Assembly: GCA_024232355.1 (NCBI GenBank)
Contig: JAAEPW010001361.1
Span: 1 to 32,721 of the forward strand
Direction: 5' to 3'
DNA from: Chloroflexota bacterium
GTDB taxonomy: Bacteria > Chloroflexota > Anaerolineae > B4-G1
DNA length: 32,721 bases
Shown here piece after piece: positions 24,366-32,583 of the stretch (its first letter is position 1; every line of letters begins with the position of its first letter). Position numbers and translations under genes: made by a program. The notes beneath the pieces were generated by a model that saw nothing but the letters and a program-made list of their open reading frames with translations, did no database searches and had not been told where the DNA came from.

Positions 24366-25880
24366 CTACCCCCCAAAAGTCCACACGACGATGGTGGGGG
24401 TCACATAGACCTCGATAGCGGCTGCCAATGCCAACATCGGCAGAACGAGGGCCACAAAGACCTTGACCGTATCAGCCAGCGCCCACAGCCACCCCTTGCC
24501 CACCGTCGTTCCTTGGGGTGGAGACATAAAGGTAGCTCCCAGCCGGACGGCCATCCCGGTCGCGATGATCGCGGCGGGGAGTTCCAATATTCCGTGGGGG
24601 AGAATAAAAGCGGCGAGAAATAGCCATGGGCTGTACCCCGCACTCCCAACCTGAGCGGCGAAAAAGAACACGATACTCATTGGTGCCATCAACAATGCCA
24701 CCGCCAAGGTGCCAAAGGAAAAGACCGCCAACAGCGTCGCCAAGAGCAGGGCCCGCACGTTATTACTCAGTACCCACCCAAAGGTCAGTGCTGGCACCCA
24801 GTCCACGGCGGGCATTTCGGCAAAGGTCTCAAAAGATATGTTGTCCAGACGCAGCACGTCTGGCGGAAGTTGGAAGCGAGCGGCAAAGTTGTAGCCAATG
24901 TAGATTGTGGACAACAATCCTACTGCGACCATCAAAATCGCCAGCCGCGAGTGACGTAGAATGGCTGGAATGTCACGCACGTAAAGGCCGACCAGAGTAC
25001 TTAGCCAACGCAAGCGGGGTGGCATCTTTTGAACGTCTCGTCCAAAGAACCAGGGTTCCCAGGATAGATGCTCGCGGAACGTGCGCCACAGAGAAGCCAC
25101 GTTCAACTCGTCGATTTCATGCCCCAATAATTCCTCGCGGTTAAAGATGCGGATGCCCATTCGCACCAAGATCACGTCCACAACGATCAGGAAAAGCGCG
25201 ACCCACCACAGCACGCCATAGTTGGCGTAGAACATGATGATGGCCTCACCTTGCACCAGGAGCGCCATCGGAATGATGATAAAGCTGGCCAAAAGGTTGG
25301 CCGCTCGGACACTCGTCGTCTGGCTGGAGAGCACTACCGCGCCAGAGACCATCACCACTCCCTCCGCCGTCGTCAGTACGATAATCAGCAGCAATAAAGT
25401 CAGTGATGGCGTCCAACCCTCGAAAAAGAACAATCCCAGCAGGTAGACGGTGATACCCAAATAAGCGGCCATCAGAGGAGGGATCATTGCGGCCAACGTC
25501 TTGCCCAGGTAGAGTTGAGCATCCGTCATGGGTGTTGCCAAAAGCGGCTCGAGACTGTTACGTTCCTTTTCCCCCACAAACGTTTCCAGCGCGATCACCA
25601 ACGAGAACGTGATTGGGAAAAACCCGACGATCATTAATAGGAAGGGGATCAGCCGCTCACCGATAATGGGATCACCGTACCTGGCAACCCAACTCAGAGC
25701 CAAATCGGCCACAATGCTCATTAGGACGGGAAAGAAAACCGTCAAGATCACGATGGGCACGACGATGCGCCAATCTCGCAAGGTGTCCCGGATTTCGCGC
25801 TCTACCAGGGCGAACACCATCCGTAGCTGCTCGCGTGTCTCGGTGCGCAATGGTTGTGATTGGTCGGTTGCTGTCGTCAT
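24366..25880 (-). CDS. ABC transporter permease with SpoIIM-like C-terminal half
   Basis: This encodes 504 aa, a multi-pass membrane protein. Residues 1-250 look like an ABC-2 (NatB-type) permease: a cytoplasmic start, MVFALVEREIRDTLRDWRIVVPIVILTVFFPVLMSIV, then FSLVIALETFVGEKERNSLEPLLATPMTDAQLYLGKTLAAMIPP. After a soluble linker (about 255-320), the C-terminal ~190 residues resemble SpoIIM/DUF95 proteins: NNVRALLLATLLAVFSFGTL, FILPHGILELPAAIIATGMAVRLG and LPMLALAAAIEVYVTP. I read this as a fusion of two membrane modules normally encoded separately. The start follows the ATPase stop by three bases with GGAGTAGGGG before it, so the two genes are one exporter operon. The exported substrate is unknown. 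Confidence 0.85.
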   Translation of the reverse strand: MTTATDQSQPLRTETREQLRMVFALVEREIRDTLRDWRIVVPIVILTVFFPVLMSIVADLALSWVARYGDPIIGERLIPFLLMIVGFFPITFSLVIALETFVGEKERNSLEPLLATPMTDAQLYLGKTLAAMIPPLMAAYLGITVYLLGLFFFEGWTPSLTLLLLIIVLTTAEGVVMVSGAVVLSSQTTSVRAANLLASFIIIPMALLVQGEAIIMFYANYGVLWWVALFLIVVDVILVRMGIRIFNREELLGHEIDELNVASLWRTFREHLSWEPWFFGRDVQKMPPRLRWLSTLVGLYVRDIPAILRHSRLAILMVAVGLLSTIYIGYNFAARFQLPPDVLRLDNISFETFAEMPAVDWVPALTFGWVLSNNVRALLLATLLAVFSFGTLAVALLMAPMSIVFFFAAQVGSAGYSPWLFLAAFILPHGILELPAAIIATGMAVRLGATFMSPPQGTTVGKGWLWALADTVKVFVALVLPMLALAAAIEVYVTPTIVVWTFGG

Positions 25881-25883
25881 CCC

Positions 25884-26825
25884 CTACTCCTCCACCACTC
25901 GCAGATAAACATCCTCCAAGCTGCGCGGCACCGCACTCAACGTGACCACTCCCACCTGGTGTGATGCCAGCGTTTGGAGCAAGAGGGGATTGATCTCGTG
26001 GGGATTTGGGGTGAAATAACGCAACCAATTTTCGCCCTGTGTCTCAATGTCAACCAGGTCAGAGACGATTTTTACTGCCCCATTAGAATGGGGGTCACCA
26101 ATCGAATGGCTCAGGTGTAACTCCATCAGAGGCGGACCCAGCAGGCTCGACTTGAGTTCTGCCGGTGTCCCCAGTGCGATGATCTGTCCCCGCCGGATGA
26201 TGGCAATGCGGTCGGCCAGCGCCTCGGCCTCAGCCAGATTATGTGTGCAAATGATAATGGTCCGCTGATGATGGCGCAGGCCCAGGACGGCGTCGCGGAC
26301 CAGTTTGGCGCTTTGGGGGTCCATTGCCGAGGTCGGCTCGTCCAATAGCAGAACAGAGGGATCGTGCAACATGGCGCGTACCAGAGCCATCTTTTGCCGC
26401 ATCCCCTTGGAGTATGTCCCCATACGGCGATTCCACGCTTCGGGCATTCCAAAGCGCGTCAACAAGTCTCTGGCACGGCGTTCACTCTCACCGGCATCCA
26501 GGCACATCAGGCGACCAAAAAAACTCAAATACTCTTTGCCCTTCATGCGGAGGTAAAGCCCCGGATGCTCGGTCAACAGCCCCACTTGTCGTCGGATCGC
26601 TTGTGGATTTTGTGTGACGTCGTACCCAGCCACAAATACCTGCCCTGCCGTCGGGTTCAAGATTGCGGCCAACATCCGCACGGTCGTCGTCTTGCCAGCA
26701 CCATTCGGCCCCAGCAGTGCCAGAATCTCACCCGCCGCCACGGAAAGCGTCACCTGATCAACAGCCGTAAAATCATCGAATTGTTTGGTCAGATTGACCA
26801 GTTCAATCATATTCGTTATCGTCAT
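25884..26825 (-). CDS. ABC transporter ATP-binding protein
   Basis: This encodes 313 aa from the ATG at 26825 (308 aa from the ATG at 26810, where family similarity starts with MIELVNLTKQF). Walker A is GPNGAGKTT, the signature reads YSKGMRQKM in place of LSGGQ as in many NatA/CcmA-type ATPases, Walker B is VLLLDEPTSAMDP and the switch His is in IICTHNLAEAEALADR. It powers export with the permease encoded three bases downstream. The promoter at 26836-26864 puts the predicted transcript start only a few bases before the 26825 ATG, and neither start has a Shine-Dalgarno, so translation may be leaderless. Confidence 0.9.
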   Translation of the reverse strand: MTITNMIELVNLTKQFDDFTAVDQVTLSVAAGEILALLGPNGAGKTTTVRMLAAILNPTAGQVFVAGYDVTQNPQAIRRQVGLLTEHPGLYLRMKGKEYLSFFGRLMCLDAGESERRARDLLTRFGMPEAWNRRMGTYSKGMRQKMALVRAMLHDPSVLLLDEPTSAMDPQSAKLVRDAVLGLRHHQRTIIICTHNLAEAEALADRIAIIRRGQIIALGTPAELKSSLLGPPLMELHLSHSIGDPHSNGAVKIVSDLVDIETQGENWLRYFTPNPHEINPLLLQTLASHQVGVVTLSAVPRSLEDVYLRVVEE

Positions 26826-26835
26826 ATTGTGGCTC

Positions 26836-26864
26836 ATTATACCAACGTTGGACTCTCCTGACAA
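26836..26864 (-). promoter_or_regulatory. Promoter of the ABC exporter operon
   Basis: On the minus strand TTGTCA (26864-26859) and TATAAT (26841-26836) are separated by 17 bases. The predicted start of transcription is near 26829, about four bases before the first usable ATG. Confidence 0.65.
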
Positions 26865-26931
26865 TGGGCTAACCAAAGAGGTTTTTACTTTCTTTTAGTC
26901 CTTCCTTCATATTCCGTGCACCAACAGATCG

Positions 26932-26937
26932 TATAAT
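26932..26937 (+). promoter_or_regulatory. Candidate -10 box for the PHP-domain gene
   Basis: A consensus TATAAT lies 58 bases before the ATG at 26995. The -35 region is poor, so the assignment rests on the -10 alone. Confidence 0.35.
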
Positions 26938-26994
26938 AAAGTAGAATCGGCAAGTAGACCTCGAGTCTGTCGGGGTCACAAAGGAATCAGAAAT

Positions 26995-27711
26995 ATGACG
27001 TTAAGCAAAGCAGATACTCACATTCACACAACCTTTTCGGACGGATTGATGACGCCAGAAGCAGTCGTCGAATATGCGGCGACCGAGACGCAACTCAGTG
27101 TCATCGCCATCACCGATCACGATACTATTGCGGGGGCAGTGGCTGCCCAGCGTTATTGGCGTTGCTATCAAGATGACTTTGGCCATCTGGACGTTATCAT
27201 TGGCTCCGAGATCACTTCCCGCGATGGCGACATTGTGGGGCTTTTTCTCAATGATGATGTGCCTGCTGGGATGAGTGCAGCCGAGACAGTGCACGCGATC
27301 CACGCACAAGGAGGCATAGCCATTGCCGTGCATCCGTACTCGTTTCTTCTCCCGATGATCATCAAAGGTGTCAAGGGGCACATTCACTCGGTGTCCTTTG
27401 ATGGCGTGGAGATTCGCAACGGCACACCCACGGAATTCTTCAGTAACTATTTCACCGAGTGGATCAACCGCCGCCGGGCGCTGCCCGAGGTCGGCGGCTC
27501 TGACGCCCACTATTTGCCCACCACCGGTCAGGCCTATACGCTTTTCCCTGGCCGCACCGGGGCAGATTTTCGCCGCGCTATCCAGACAGGCCAAACCCAG
27601 GCAAAGGGCCAAGTCTATAGCTTTTTTACCCTGGCGCAGGTGGCTACCCTCTCGCTCTTGGGCCGTATGCCGCTGGCAGAGCCCTCGACAGCTCGTTCGA
27701 TAGTCTGCTAA
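26995..27711 (+). CDS. PHP-domain metal-dependent phosphoesterase
   Basis: This encodes 238 aa. The N-terminus ADTHIHTTFSDGLMTPEAVVEYA and IAITDHDTIAGA are the first two PHP metal-binding motifs (H9, H11, D16; D and H of TDHDT), and GSEITSRDGDIVGLFL, GIAIAVHPYSFLLP and the C-terminal GSDAHYLPTTGQAYTLF supply the others. Members hydrolyse phosphoesters, for example nucleoside 3',5'-bisphosphates or histidinol phosphate; the precise substrate is open. Length matches the stand-alone YciV/TrpH-like class. An AAAGGA site precedes the ATG. It ends at a strong bidirectional hairpin shared with the convergent lipid-synthesis operon. Confidence 0.9.
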   Translation: MTLSKADTHIHTTFSDGLMTPEAVVEYAATETQLSVIAITDHDTIAGAVAAQRYWRCYQDDFGHLDVIIGSEITSRDGDIVGLFLNDDVPAGMSAAETVHAIHAQGGIAIAVHPYSFLLPMIIKGVKGHIHSVSFDGVEIRNGTPTEFFSNYFTEWINRRRALPEVGGSDAHYLPTTGQAYTLFPGRTGADFRRAIQTGQTQAKGQVYSFFTLAQVATLSLLGRMPLAEPSTARSIVC

Positions 27712-27730
27712 AGTCAGTATCCTTGAAAAC

Positions 27731-27762
27731 AAACTGCCGAGCCACATATGGCTCGGCAGTTT
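27731..27762. terminator. Bidirectional hairpin between convergent genes
   Basis: AAACTGCCGAGCCA (27731-27744) pairs perfectly with TGGCTCGGCAGTTT (27749-27762) around a CATA loop. It lies between the PHP gene stop (27711) and the phosphatidyltransferase stop (27790), so it can end transcription from both sides, though the T-tracts are short. Confidence 0.8.
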
Positions 27763-27789
27763 CACATTTCTGGCGATTTTTTATTGAAT

Positions 27790-28470
27790 CTAACTGCTCG
27801 GTTCCTCTTGCATAGAGATCGCATAGATATGCAGAATCCGCTGCACTACTGTGAATACAGATAACGCGGCCAACGCCCATACCATTATCAAAGGCAGTCC
27901 CAACGCCGTTAATACAGCGATGAGCACGATACGCTCCAGGCGGGTCAACACGCCAACCTTGCAAGAAAAACCCAGTGCCTCGGCTCGAGCGCGTATATAA
28001 CTGACCATCATCGCTGCCACCAAAGAGGTGAGAAGCAGCACGACCATTACGTACATTTCTTGGCTCATATAGTGCGCCGTGAGACCCAAGATCAATACCG
28101 CATCGGCAATTCGATCCAGGGTAGAATCGAGAAAAGCTCCAAAACGACTCTGCTTTCCCAGCGCCCTGGCTAGTGCTCCGTCCAGCGCGTCTATCGGCGC
28201 GACGATTAGCAACGCCCAGCCACCCAACCTGATATACCCAAAGCCGAACACAACCGCCACGCCAACTTGCAGCAGCATACCGATCACTGTGAGTGTATTG
28301 GGATGCACACCCAGTCGGCCCACAGCACGCGCGATAGGCATTGTGATCACACTGGCTTGAACGCGCGCCCAATCGGTGAACGAGTCCCAGCGCTTGCGCT
28401 CGCGTTGTTGCCGCCGCTGTTGCTTTCGTGACGCGCCTTTTTTGAGTTCGGCTCGTTGGGTACTATTCAT
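27790..28470 (-). CDS. CDP-alcohol phosphatidyltransferase, probably phosphatidylinositol(-phosphate) synthase
   Basis: This encodes 226 aa. The CDP-alcohol phosphotransferase motif is complete: [27 protein letters not shown], with the four Asp residues that hold the divalent metal. About six membrane helices follow from about residue 40; the first ~30 residues are highly basic ([19 protein letters not shown]). Class membership alone does not give the alcohol, but the gene overlaps inositol-3-phosphate synthase by eight bases, so transfer of a CDP-diacylglycerol (or ether lipid) phosphatidyl group to inositol 3-phosphate is the likely reaction. GAGGTGGT lies before the ATG inside the upstream gene. 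Confidence 0.88.
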   Translation of the reverse strand: MNSTQRAELKKGASRKQQRRQQRERKRWDSFTDWARVQASVITMPIARAVGRLGVHPNTLTVIGMLLQVGVAVVFGFGYIRLGGWALLIVAPIDALDGALARALGKQSRFGAFLDSTLDRIADAVLILGLTAHYMSQEMYVMVVLLLTSLVAAMMVSYIRARAEALGFSCKVGVLTRLERIVLIAVLTALGLPLIMVWALAALSVFTVVQRILHIYAISMQEEPSS

Positions 28471-29569
28471 CGTCTGTCACCACCTCATCGATATACGTTT
28501 CCAGTCGCCTCCGAGCCTCTTCGTCGGTAAACTGGACAGGCGGTGATTTCATAAAGTAGGACGATGGTTCAATGATCGCTCCACCGATCCCACGATCCAG
28601 TGCCAGCTTGCAGCAGCGCACGGCATCGATCACTACTCCAGCTGAATTGGGACTGTCCCACACCTCTAGCTTCATTTCCAGCTTGAGCGGCACATCGCCA
28701 AACGTGGTTCCCTCCATCTGGATATAACAAAACTTGCGATCCGTCAACCACGGCACATAGTCCGATGGTCCCACGTGGACGTCTTGAGCTGGCAATTCAT
28801 AGTCTAACTGGCTGGTTACAGCATTCGTCTTGGAGATCTTTTTGGATTCGAGTCGCTCCCGTTCCAACATGTTGTAGAAATCCATATTGCCGCCAAAGTT
28901 CAGCTGATAGGTGCGATCGAGCCGCACTCCCCGCTCGCCAAACAGCCACGTCATCACCCGATGGGCAATCGTAGCGCCTACCTGGCTCTTGATGTCATCA
29001 CCGATGACGGGAAGCCCTCGCTCCGAAAAACGTCCTTGCCAGTATTCTTCCTTGGCGATAAAAACGGGAATACAATTGACAAAACCACAACCAGCATCGA
29101 GCACCTGCTCTACGTACCACTTGGTCGCCATTTCGCTGCCCACTGGCAGGAAACTCACCACCACATCGGTTTTTGTCTCTTTAAGAATACGCACGATATC
29201 GTCGGTAGGGCCTGGCGCCTTGGTGATCACTTGCGACAAGTACTTGCCTACCCCATCGTGCGTCATGCCTCGGTGAACGGGCACATTCTGCTTGGGAACG
29301 TCTGCAAATTTGATGGTATTATTGGGCGGCTGCCAGATCGCTTCCGATAGGTCAAGCCCTACCTTGCTCTTGTCCACGTCAAAAGCCGCAGTGAACTCGA
29401 TATCACTCACGTGGTAACCACCCAGGTTCACATGCATCAATCCAGGGACAAAAGCATCATCTGGTGCATCCTTGTAAAAGTAAATCCCTTGTACCAGTGC
29501 CGAGGCGCAATTGCCTACTCCAATAATCGCCACGCGTACCTTTTTCCGTCTTGGCATCATTTTATCCAT
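28463..29569 (-). CDS. ino1: Inositol-3-phosphate synthase
   Basis: This encodes 368 aa from the ATG at 29569; later in-frame ATGs at 29560 and 29557 are also possible, with AAAGGGG upstream serving any of them. The Rossmann start [18 protein letters not shown] binds NAD. Further typical blocks are [82 protein letters not shown] and [36 protein letters not shown]. It isomerises and cyclises glucose 6-phosphate to inositol 3-phosphate. Length matches the short bacterial/archaeal class rather than the longer eukaryotic enzyme. It lies 20 bases after an ArsR-family gene and overlaps the lipid synthase. Confidence 0.93.
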   Translation of the reverse strand: MDKMMPRRKKVRVAIIGVGNCASALVQGIYFYKDAPDDAFVPGLMHVNLGGYHVSDIEFTAAFDVDKSKVGLDLSEAIWQPPNNTIKFADVPKQNVPVHRGMTHDGVGKYLSQVITKAPGPTDDIVRILKETKTDVVVSFLPVGSEMATKWYVEQVLDAGCGFVNCIPVFIAKEEYWQGRFSERGLPVIGDDIKSQVGATIAHRVMTWLFGERGVRLDRTYQLNFGGNMDFYNMLERERLESKKISKTNAVTSQLDYELPAQDVHVGPSDYVPWLTDRKFCYIQMEGTTFGDVPLKLEMKLEVWDSPNSAGVVIDAVRCCKLALDRGIGGAIIEPSSYFMKSPPVQFTDEEARRRLETYIDEVVTDDE

Positions 29570-29589
29570 ACCCCTTTGTAAGATTCTAG

Positions 29590-29904
29590 TCAAGCTGCTG
29601 CTTTGGCCAGTATTTCCATAAACTCGTCCTGATAACGTTGAATCCCAGATATATTGATAGAGCAATATACCTCACGTCCGGCCCGTCGCACTTGAACCAT
29701 CTCAAGTATGCGCAACGGACGCAAGTGAAAGGATACCAACGGTTGGCTGATATGAAGTGCTTGCGCCAGTTCAGTCACCGTCATCTCTCCGTTACTGGCC
29801 AACGTTACCAGAATGCGCAAACGCAGAATGTCCTTGAGCGCGTGGAAGTAACGCGCCATCTCTCGTAGCTCACCGTCAAGTGTCTTATGTTGTTGAACAA
29901 CCAT
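29590..29904 (-). CDS. ArsR-family winged-helix transcriptional regulator
   Basis: This encodes 104 aa. The winged helix-turn-helix is clear: [61 protein letters not shown]. The metal-binding Cys motif (ELCVCDL-type) of the arsenic and cadmium sensors is absent; the only Cys is in EVYCSI. It is thus a non-metal member of the family. As first gene of the inositol-lipid operon it probably controls that operon, and perhaps itself. No strong Shine-Dalgarno lies before the ATG (GAGAGACAATT). Confidence 0.9.
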   Translation of the reverse strand: MVVQQHKTLDGELREMARYFHALKDILRLRILVTLASNGEMTVTELAQALHISQPLVSFHLRPLRILEMVQVRRAGREVYCSINISGIQRYQDEFMEILAKAAA

Positions 29905-29960
29905 AATTGTCTCTCGTCAATCACAACACATAAAAAACAATTTTATAAAAAACCGTTTAT

Positions 29961-29988
29961 ATGTTATCATAAAAGTTCAATGTGTCAA
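29961..29988 (-). promoter_or_regulatory. Candidate promoter of the ArsR-ino1 operon
   Basis: On the minus strand TTGACA (29988-29983) and TAACAT (29966-29961) are 16 bases apart, about 55 bases before the ATG. The A/T-rich stretch that follows could hold an ArsR operator, but I see no convincing palindrome. Confidence 0.5.
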
Positions 29989-30004
29989 GCAGGAACAAGA
30001 TGCC

Positions 30005-30032
30005 TTGCCAAACAAGTCGAATCGAGTATAAT
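30005..30032 (+). promoter_or_regulatory. Promoter of tRNA-Pro
   Basis: TTGCCA (30005-30010) and a perfect TATAAT (30027-30032) are separated by 16 bases, ending ten bases before the tRNA. Confidence 0.75.
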
Positions 30033-30042
30033 AGCACCCATT

Positions 30043-30116
30043 CGGGGCGTAGCGCAGCTCGGCAGCGCGCACGGATCGGGACCGTGAGGCCGGGAGTTCA
30101 AATCTCCCCGCCCCGA
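30043..30116 (+). tRNA. tRNA-Pro (anticodon CGG)
   Basis: The 74-base cloverleaf is complete: acceptor CGGGGCG/CGCCCCG with discriminator A, D stem GCGC/GCGC, anticodon stem CACGG/CCGTG around loop ATCGGGA, and T stem GGGAG/CTCCC around TTCAAAT. The anticodon CGG reads the proline codon CCG. The 3' CCA is not encoded and would be added enzymatically. Confidence 0.95.
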
Positions 30117-30119
30117 CTA

Positions 30120-30161
30120 TGGGTCTCACGGATACCATAAAACAGGCATCTGTGAGACCCA
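30120..30161. terminator. 14-bp hairpin after tRNA-Pro
   Basis: TGGGTCTCACGGAT (30120-30133) pairs with ATCTGTGAGACCCA (30148-30161), with one G-U pair, around a 14-nt loop. It starts four bases after the tRNA end. There is no T-tract, so it is either a terminator of unusual type or a processing structure. Confidence 0.5.
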
Positions 30162-30521
30162 AGGTGACTCTAAACCTCAAAGCCCTCCCCACCCCCTATG
30201 CTACTAACAAAACAACCAATTTTGCGCATAAAACAAGGTGCTAGATCATAATGCAATTGCCCTAGTTAGCGCAGTTTAGCCCCTTGTGAGCGTTCCTAGC
30301 GAGCACAAGGCCTTGTGCTACTCTTTAACTGAACCAATAGGTATTGGACCCCTAGTGGGCTTTTGTGACAGGCGATAAGGCATTGTTCCGAAACAACGTG
30401 GCACTTTTTGCGTGATTTCACTCGGAGAATGCACAAGTCGGACAGTCACGAACCGAATAAATCGCGCCATTCACTCGTTTGATACATGGTGCAAACAATT
30501 CAATCCATAGGGAGAGGTATC
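30162..30521. other. Intergenic region with a 16-bp perfect palindrome
   Basis: No gene is visible. GCACAAGG-CCTTGTGC (30303-30318) is a perfect palindrome, and an additional CCTTGTG copy upstream (30282-30288) can pair with the CACAAGG arm. A small TTGTT/AACAA stem is at 30383-30396. These could be a regulator site or a folded element before the membrane-protein gene. Confidence 0.4.
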
Positions 30522-31337
30522 ATGAAAATGTTCGACCGTCTACCGATCAAGCGCAACCTCACGCTCTCATACGTGCTGTCTCTCGTCGTTGCTCTCATTA
30601 TGACGGTCTCATCTGTCGCTGGTCTCTTGTACCAAACTCGTATCTATTCGACGGATGAGGTGATCGTGTCGTTTGTTCCCCTCGATGTACTCAATCTCGC
30701 CATTGGACTGCCAATCTTGCTTGGCTCGATGTGGCTCGCGCGACGCGGCAAACTCATTGGCCTGCTCTGCTGGCCGGGCGTGCTCCTCTATGTGTTGTAC
30801 AGCTATGTCAATTATCTCATCGGTGTGCCGTTTGGTGTGCTGTTTTTGCTATACGTCCTCTTGGTCGTGCTGGTCGTGTATACGATAATTGGCCTCGTCG
30901 CGAGCATCGACGGTGAGGCGGTACGCCAACGGATCGACGGCATCGTGCCAGCGAGAGCCGCCGGGGGCATCCTCTTTGTTCTCACCAGCCTGTTCATCGT
31001 GATAAATATTGCTGACATTGTCGCCGCGCTCACCAGCCAGGCGACAATTGGCCCACTAAAAGTCATGATCTGGATCGCCGACTTTACGACGATTGTCCCG
31101 GCGTGTCTAGTTGGTGGGTTCCTGCTGTGGCGGCGCGAGGCTCTCGGGTACGTAGCCGGCGCGGGGCTGTTTCTCCTGTACAGCATGCTATTTATCGGAC
31201 TGGTCCCCATCATGATGTTCCAAGCACGCTACTCTGCTTTACCGGTCGATGTGGTCGGAATTGTCATGATGCTCCTCATGGGTATGATCTGCTTTATACC
31301 CTTTGGACTCTTTGTACGCGGCATCGCCAGATCATAG
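30522..31337 (+). CDS. Multi-pass membrane protein of unknown function
   Basis: This encodes 271 aa from the ATG at 30522, chosen because GGGAGAGG lies four bases upstream; an ATG 36 bases earlier has no such site. After a short basic start (MKMFDRLPIKRN) there are about seven to eight predicted membrane segments, including YVLSLVVALIMTVSSVAGLLY, VLNLAIGLPILLGSMWLA, LLCWPGVLLYVLYSYVNYL, VLFLLYVLLVVLVVYTIIGLVASI and VVGIVMMLLMGMICFIPFGLFV. I do not recognise a family or any catalytic motif. It is a single gene with a strong hairpin downstream (31431-31466). Confidence 0.75.
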   Translation: MKMFDRLPIKRNLTLSYVLSLVVALIMTVSSVAGLLYQTRIYSTDEVIVSFVPLDVLNLAIGLPILLGSMWLARRGKLIGLLCWPGVLLYVLYSYVNYLIGVPFGVLFLLYVLLVVLVVYTIIGLVASIDGEAVRQRIDGIVPARAAGGILFVLTSLFIVINIADIVAALTSQATIGPLKVMIWIADFTTIVPACLVGGFLLWRREALGYVAGAGLFLLYSMLFIGLVPIMMFQARYSALPVDVVGIVMMLLMGMICFIPFGLFVRGIARS

Positions 31338-31430
31338 CTCGTTGCCTGCTCCGCTTGTAGATAGGAAGAAAAGGCGACCCAGAGATGTTAGACACGAAAG
31401 ATTTCCAACACCAGAAAAAGCGTTAAGCTG

Positions 31431-31466
31431 CAAGGAGCGTATCACTGAATCGTGATACGCTCCTTG
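31431..31466. terminator. Bidirectional hairpin terminator
   Basis: CAAGGAGCGTATCAC (31431-31445) pairs perfectly with GTGATACGCTCCTTG (31452-31466) around TGAATC. It lies between the convergent membrane-protein and ankyrin genes; a T-run (GCTTTTTC) follows a short distance away on the minus strand and TTTGTTG on the plus strand. Confidence 0.8.
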
Positions 31467-31494
31467 AGGTTTGTTGTGGATGTACTGTTTTACT

Positions 31495-32583
31495 CTAGAC
31501 TTGTGCTCCAAACTCTTGCAGCAATGTTGCTACCTTGCTGCGATCCGTCTCGTCCTCGTGCTCGGCTTGGGCCCAACCGAGGGGCGTCAGGTTCCTTTTG
31601 CTGTCTCTGGCGTTCACATCGGCACCGTGTTCCAGCAAAAGCCGGGGTATCTCTGGCAAAAGATAGTATACGCCGTGTTCCTGTGTGACTTGAGACATTG
31701 GCTTGACGTCGAGTTTTTTATGCCCACGCCATACGGCCATGTGGAGGGGCGTCATATTGTGGATGACGGGGAATTTGGCGTTGACGTCGGCCCCATGCTC
31801 CAGCAAGAGCTCGGCAATTTCAATGCGACCAAATTGCACTGTCAGGTGCAGGGCGGTCAAGCCGGGTTCGAGTGTGTGATCGTCATCCGTGACTGCGCGA
31901 GCCAGCGCGGGATCCGATTCGAGCGCAGACACCACGGTCTCCGTTTCGCCAAGGATACAGGCCAAAAAAATGTCAATTTCGACACCAGCTTGATCGAGCA
32001 GGAAGCGCAACAAGTTGATGGTGTTAAAGGTGCCCACCCCGTGGCTGGCGACCCAACGCAGCGGCGTGGTACGGCCCCATTTCGCGTCGAGCTTGGCGTG
32101 CAGATCAGCTCCGTGGTCCAACAAGAACTGTGCCCTTTCGATAGTATGTGCATAACAAAGAGGAGTGCCGTTGTCGGGGCCGACAGCATTAACCGCTGCG
32201 GGATCTTTTTCCAGGAGGGCTTTGATTCCCTCGTCGTCATCCGTCCACAAGAGGGCGAACATGTCCTTTTGTGCGCCGCGAGAGATGAGAAAATCGACCA
32301 TTCCCAGCTCGGCGTAATCGGGCATAAAGTCGGCCAGATCGATGGCATGGAGCAGGGCGTTGAACCCGTGCTTTTCGTCCTTTTCGTTGATGTCTGCCCC
32401 GTGAGCCAGCAAGAGATCGACGATGTCTTTGCGACCGTGCATCACAGCCACGTGCAAGGCCGTGGCATCCGCACGCCAAATCGCGGTCTCTACTCGCCCG
32501 GTGGCGCCGGCCAGAGCGGGTTCTTTTGCCAACAAAGCCTTGGCTTGAGTTGCATCACCTTTTATGGCCGCCGTAAAGAGCAA
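31495..32583 (-). CDS. Ankyrin-repeat protein
   Basis: This encodes 362 aa of ankyrin repeats from first to last residue. Clear units include ATALHVAVMHGRKDIVDLLLAHGADINEKD, GLTALHLTVQFGRIEIAELLLEHGADVNAK and IPRLLLEHGADVNARDSKRNLTPLGWAQ; weaker units fill the middle. There is no signal peptide, so it should act in the cytoplasm by binding a partner protein that cannot be named here. The start is uncertain: the frame opens with TTG at 32583 and has no ATG before residue 48 and no clear Shine-Dalgarno, though the first residues already fit a repeat. Upstream in frame there is a stop at 32605. An unusual start or a small upstream disruption is possible. Confidence 0.85.
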   Translation of the reverse strand: MLFTAAIKGDATQAKALLAKEPALAGATGRVETAIWRADATALHVAVMHGRKDIVDLLLAHGADINEKDEKHGFNALLHAIDLADFMPDYAELGMVDFLISRGAQKDMFALLWTDDDEGIKALLEKDPAAVNAVGPDNGTPLCYAHTIERAQFLLDHGADLHAKLDAKWGRTTPLRWVASHGVGTFNTINLLRFLLDQAGVEIDIFLACILGETETVVSALESDPALARAVTDDDHTLEPGLTALHLTVQFGRIEIAELLLEHGADVNAKFPVIHNMTPLHMAVWRGHKKLDVKPMSQVTQEHGVYYLLPEIPRLLLEHGADVNARDSKRNLTPLGWAQAEHEDETDRSKVATLLQEFGAQV

